A stretch of 7,915 nucleotides of DNA from Pseudomonadota bacterium. Lineage in GTDB: Bacteria; Pseudomonadota; Gammaproteobacteria; Xanthomonadales; Xanthomonadaceae. The position numbers were made by a program, and so were the translations under genes. Of this stretch, positions 7,575 through 7,915 are shown piece by piece. How positions within the stretch are numbered: position 1 is the stretch's first letter; each line of letters begins with the position of its first letter. A model generated the notes under the pieces. It made no database searches, was not told the DNA's origin, and saw only the letters and a program-made list of their open reading frames with translations. The stretch is taken from NCBI GenBank assembly GCA_023425225.1, contig JAFADB010000258.1:1-7915 (forward strand), read 5' to 3'.

Positions 7575-7625
7575 TGGCCAGCCCCTGGCCATTCCGAGGG
7601 GGGAGTGCCGGGCCTAGCCGGCACT
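7575..7625 (+). other. Two further inverted repeats between the porin and the antitoxin gene
   Basis: TGGCCAG (7575-7581) pairs with CTGGCCA (7585-7591) around a CCC loop. AGTGCCGG (7604-7611) pairs with CCGGCACT (7618-7625) around six bases. With the 7544-7569 hairpin this makes three consecutive stem-loops in under 90 bases. Neither has a U-tract. Together they probably insulate the antitoxin unit from the porin transcript. Confidence 0.4.
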
Positions 7626-7626
7626 A

Positions 7627-7667
7627 TCGGTATGACGCCCCAGGTATGTATAATTCGTGCATACCGA
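7627..7667 (+). promoter_or_regulatory. Promoter and likely autoregulatory operator of the AbrB-type antitoxin
   Basis: A perfect TATAAT -10 box lies at 7649-7654; no good -35 is visible at 16-18 bp spacing. TCGGTATG (7627-7634) is repeated inverted as CATACCGA (7660-7667). A third half-site, GGTATG, lies at 7643-7648 directly against the -10 box and pairs with 7660-7665 around an 11-base spacer. Half-sites around the -10 are the usual layout for autorepression by AbrB/MazE-type antitoxins. Binding by this protein is inferred. Confidence 0.6.
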
Positions 7668-7680
7668 AGAGGGCGTACCC

Positions 7681-7915
7681 ATGGAAGCCACCGTTGCCGA
7701 ACGCGGCCAGATCACCCTGCCGAAGGCGGTCCGCGACGCCTTGGGCCTGACCAAGGGCACCCAGCTCAAGGTCGAACTCGACGGCAGCCGCATCATCCTG
7801 CGCAAGAGCGTGGACGACGCCATCTCCCGTGCCCGCGGCAAGTTCGCGCTGGACGGGTTCGAGTCGGCCGAGCAGGCGGTGCGTGCCAGCCGCGAACCCG
7901 GCGACGAGGCGGGCA
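7681..7915 (+). CDS. AbrB/MazE-family (SpoVT-AbrB domain) antitoxin, VapB-like, 3' end cut by the window
   Basis: The first 78 residues are visible. Residues 1-45 are a swapped-hairpin DNA-binding domain of the AbrB/MazE class: TVAERGQITLPKAVRDALGL, then KGTQLKVELDGSRIILRKS. The rest (about 46-76, SVDDAISRARGKFALDGF and an acidic, Glu-rich tail) resembles the toxin-binding tail of short VapB-type antitoxins. Such proteins neutralise a partner toxin, often a PIN-domain VapC ribonuclease encoded immediately downstream, and repress their own promoter. The partner, if present, lies beyond the right edge. A GAGGG ribosome site (7669-7673) is seven bases before the ATG. The gene has its own promoter and appears unrelated in function to the transport cluster. 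Confidence 0.85.
   Translation, partial: MEATVAERGQITLPKAVRDALGLTKGTQLKVELDGSRIILRKSVDDAISRARGKFALDGFESAEQAVRASREPGDEAG

Noticed and set aside
5924..7624. A 566-codon minus-strand open frame opposite the porin
   Set aside because: It is antisense to a well-supported porin with signal peptide and terminal Phe; the composition is typical of a shadow frame.

Overview
The window is GC-rich, with G or C at nearly all third codon positions. It looks like chromosomal DNA of a high-GC Gram-negative bacterium: it has an OprP-type outer-membrane porin, a lipoprotein signal and an AcnA-type aconitase. Gene types and the GTCGTCCCCGC-type intergenic hairpin suggest a gammaproteobacterium near the Xanthomonadaceae or Lysobacteraceae. 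That placement is an inference from style, not from a marker gene.

Layout. On the minus strand are the first 319 codons of acnA (958 down to the left edge) and, upstream of it in the same direction, a LysR-type regulator (2023 to 1121). A relatively AT-rich divergent region (2024-2131) separates the regulator from a plus-strand cluster. That cluster runs: a PrpF-family isomerase (2132-3238), a lipoprotein solute-binding protein of the NMT1/TauA class (3311-4357), an ABC ATPase (4371-5204), an ABC permease (5188-5964) and an OprP/OprO-type porin (6077-7534). After a hairpin-rich gap comes the start of an AbrB/MazE-type antitoxin gene (7681 to the right edge) with its own promoter and likely operator.

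How the genes may work together. The porin could pass an anionic substrate through the outer membrane, the lipoprotein could capture it, and the ATPase and permease could import it. The isomerase would then move a double bond or change cis/trans geometry in an unsaturated tri- or dicarboxylate, under control of the divergent LysR regulator. The isomerase most resembles E. coli YbhH (recalled from memory, not searched). E. coli also places a LysR gene, this isomerase, a carboxylate transporter and an aconitase-family gene together (ybhD-ybhH-ybhI-ybhJ). Here the same four roles occur together, but the transporter is an ABC system with a porin. The working hypothesis is uptake and isomerisation of an aconitate-like acid feeding aconitase. 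The substrate cannot be read from the sequence.

Noncoding DNA. The divergent region holds a 9-bp-arm inverted repeat (2078-2110) and a 6-bp-arm T-N11-A dyad over the lysR start. Perfect or near-perfect GC-rich hairpins lie after the isomerase, after the permease and after the porin; none has a U-tract. The antitoxin promoter carries three copies of GGTATG/CATACC around a TATAAT box. No RNA genes, insertion sequences or CRISPR arrays were seen, and no gene-free stretch exceeds 300 bases.
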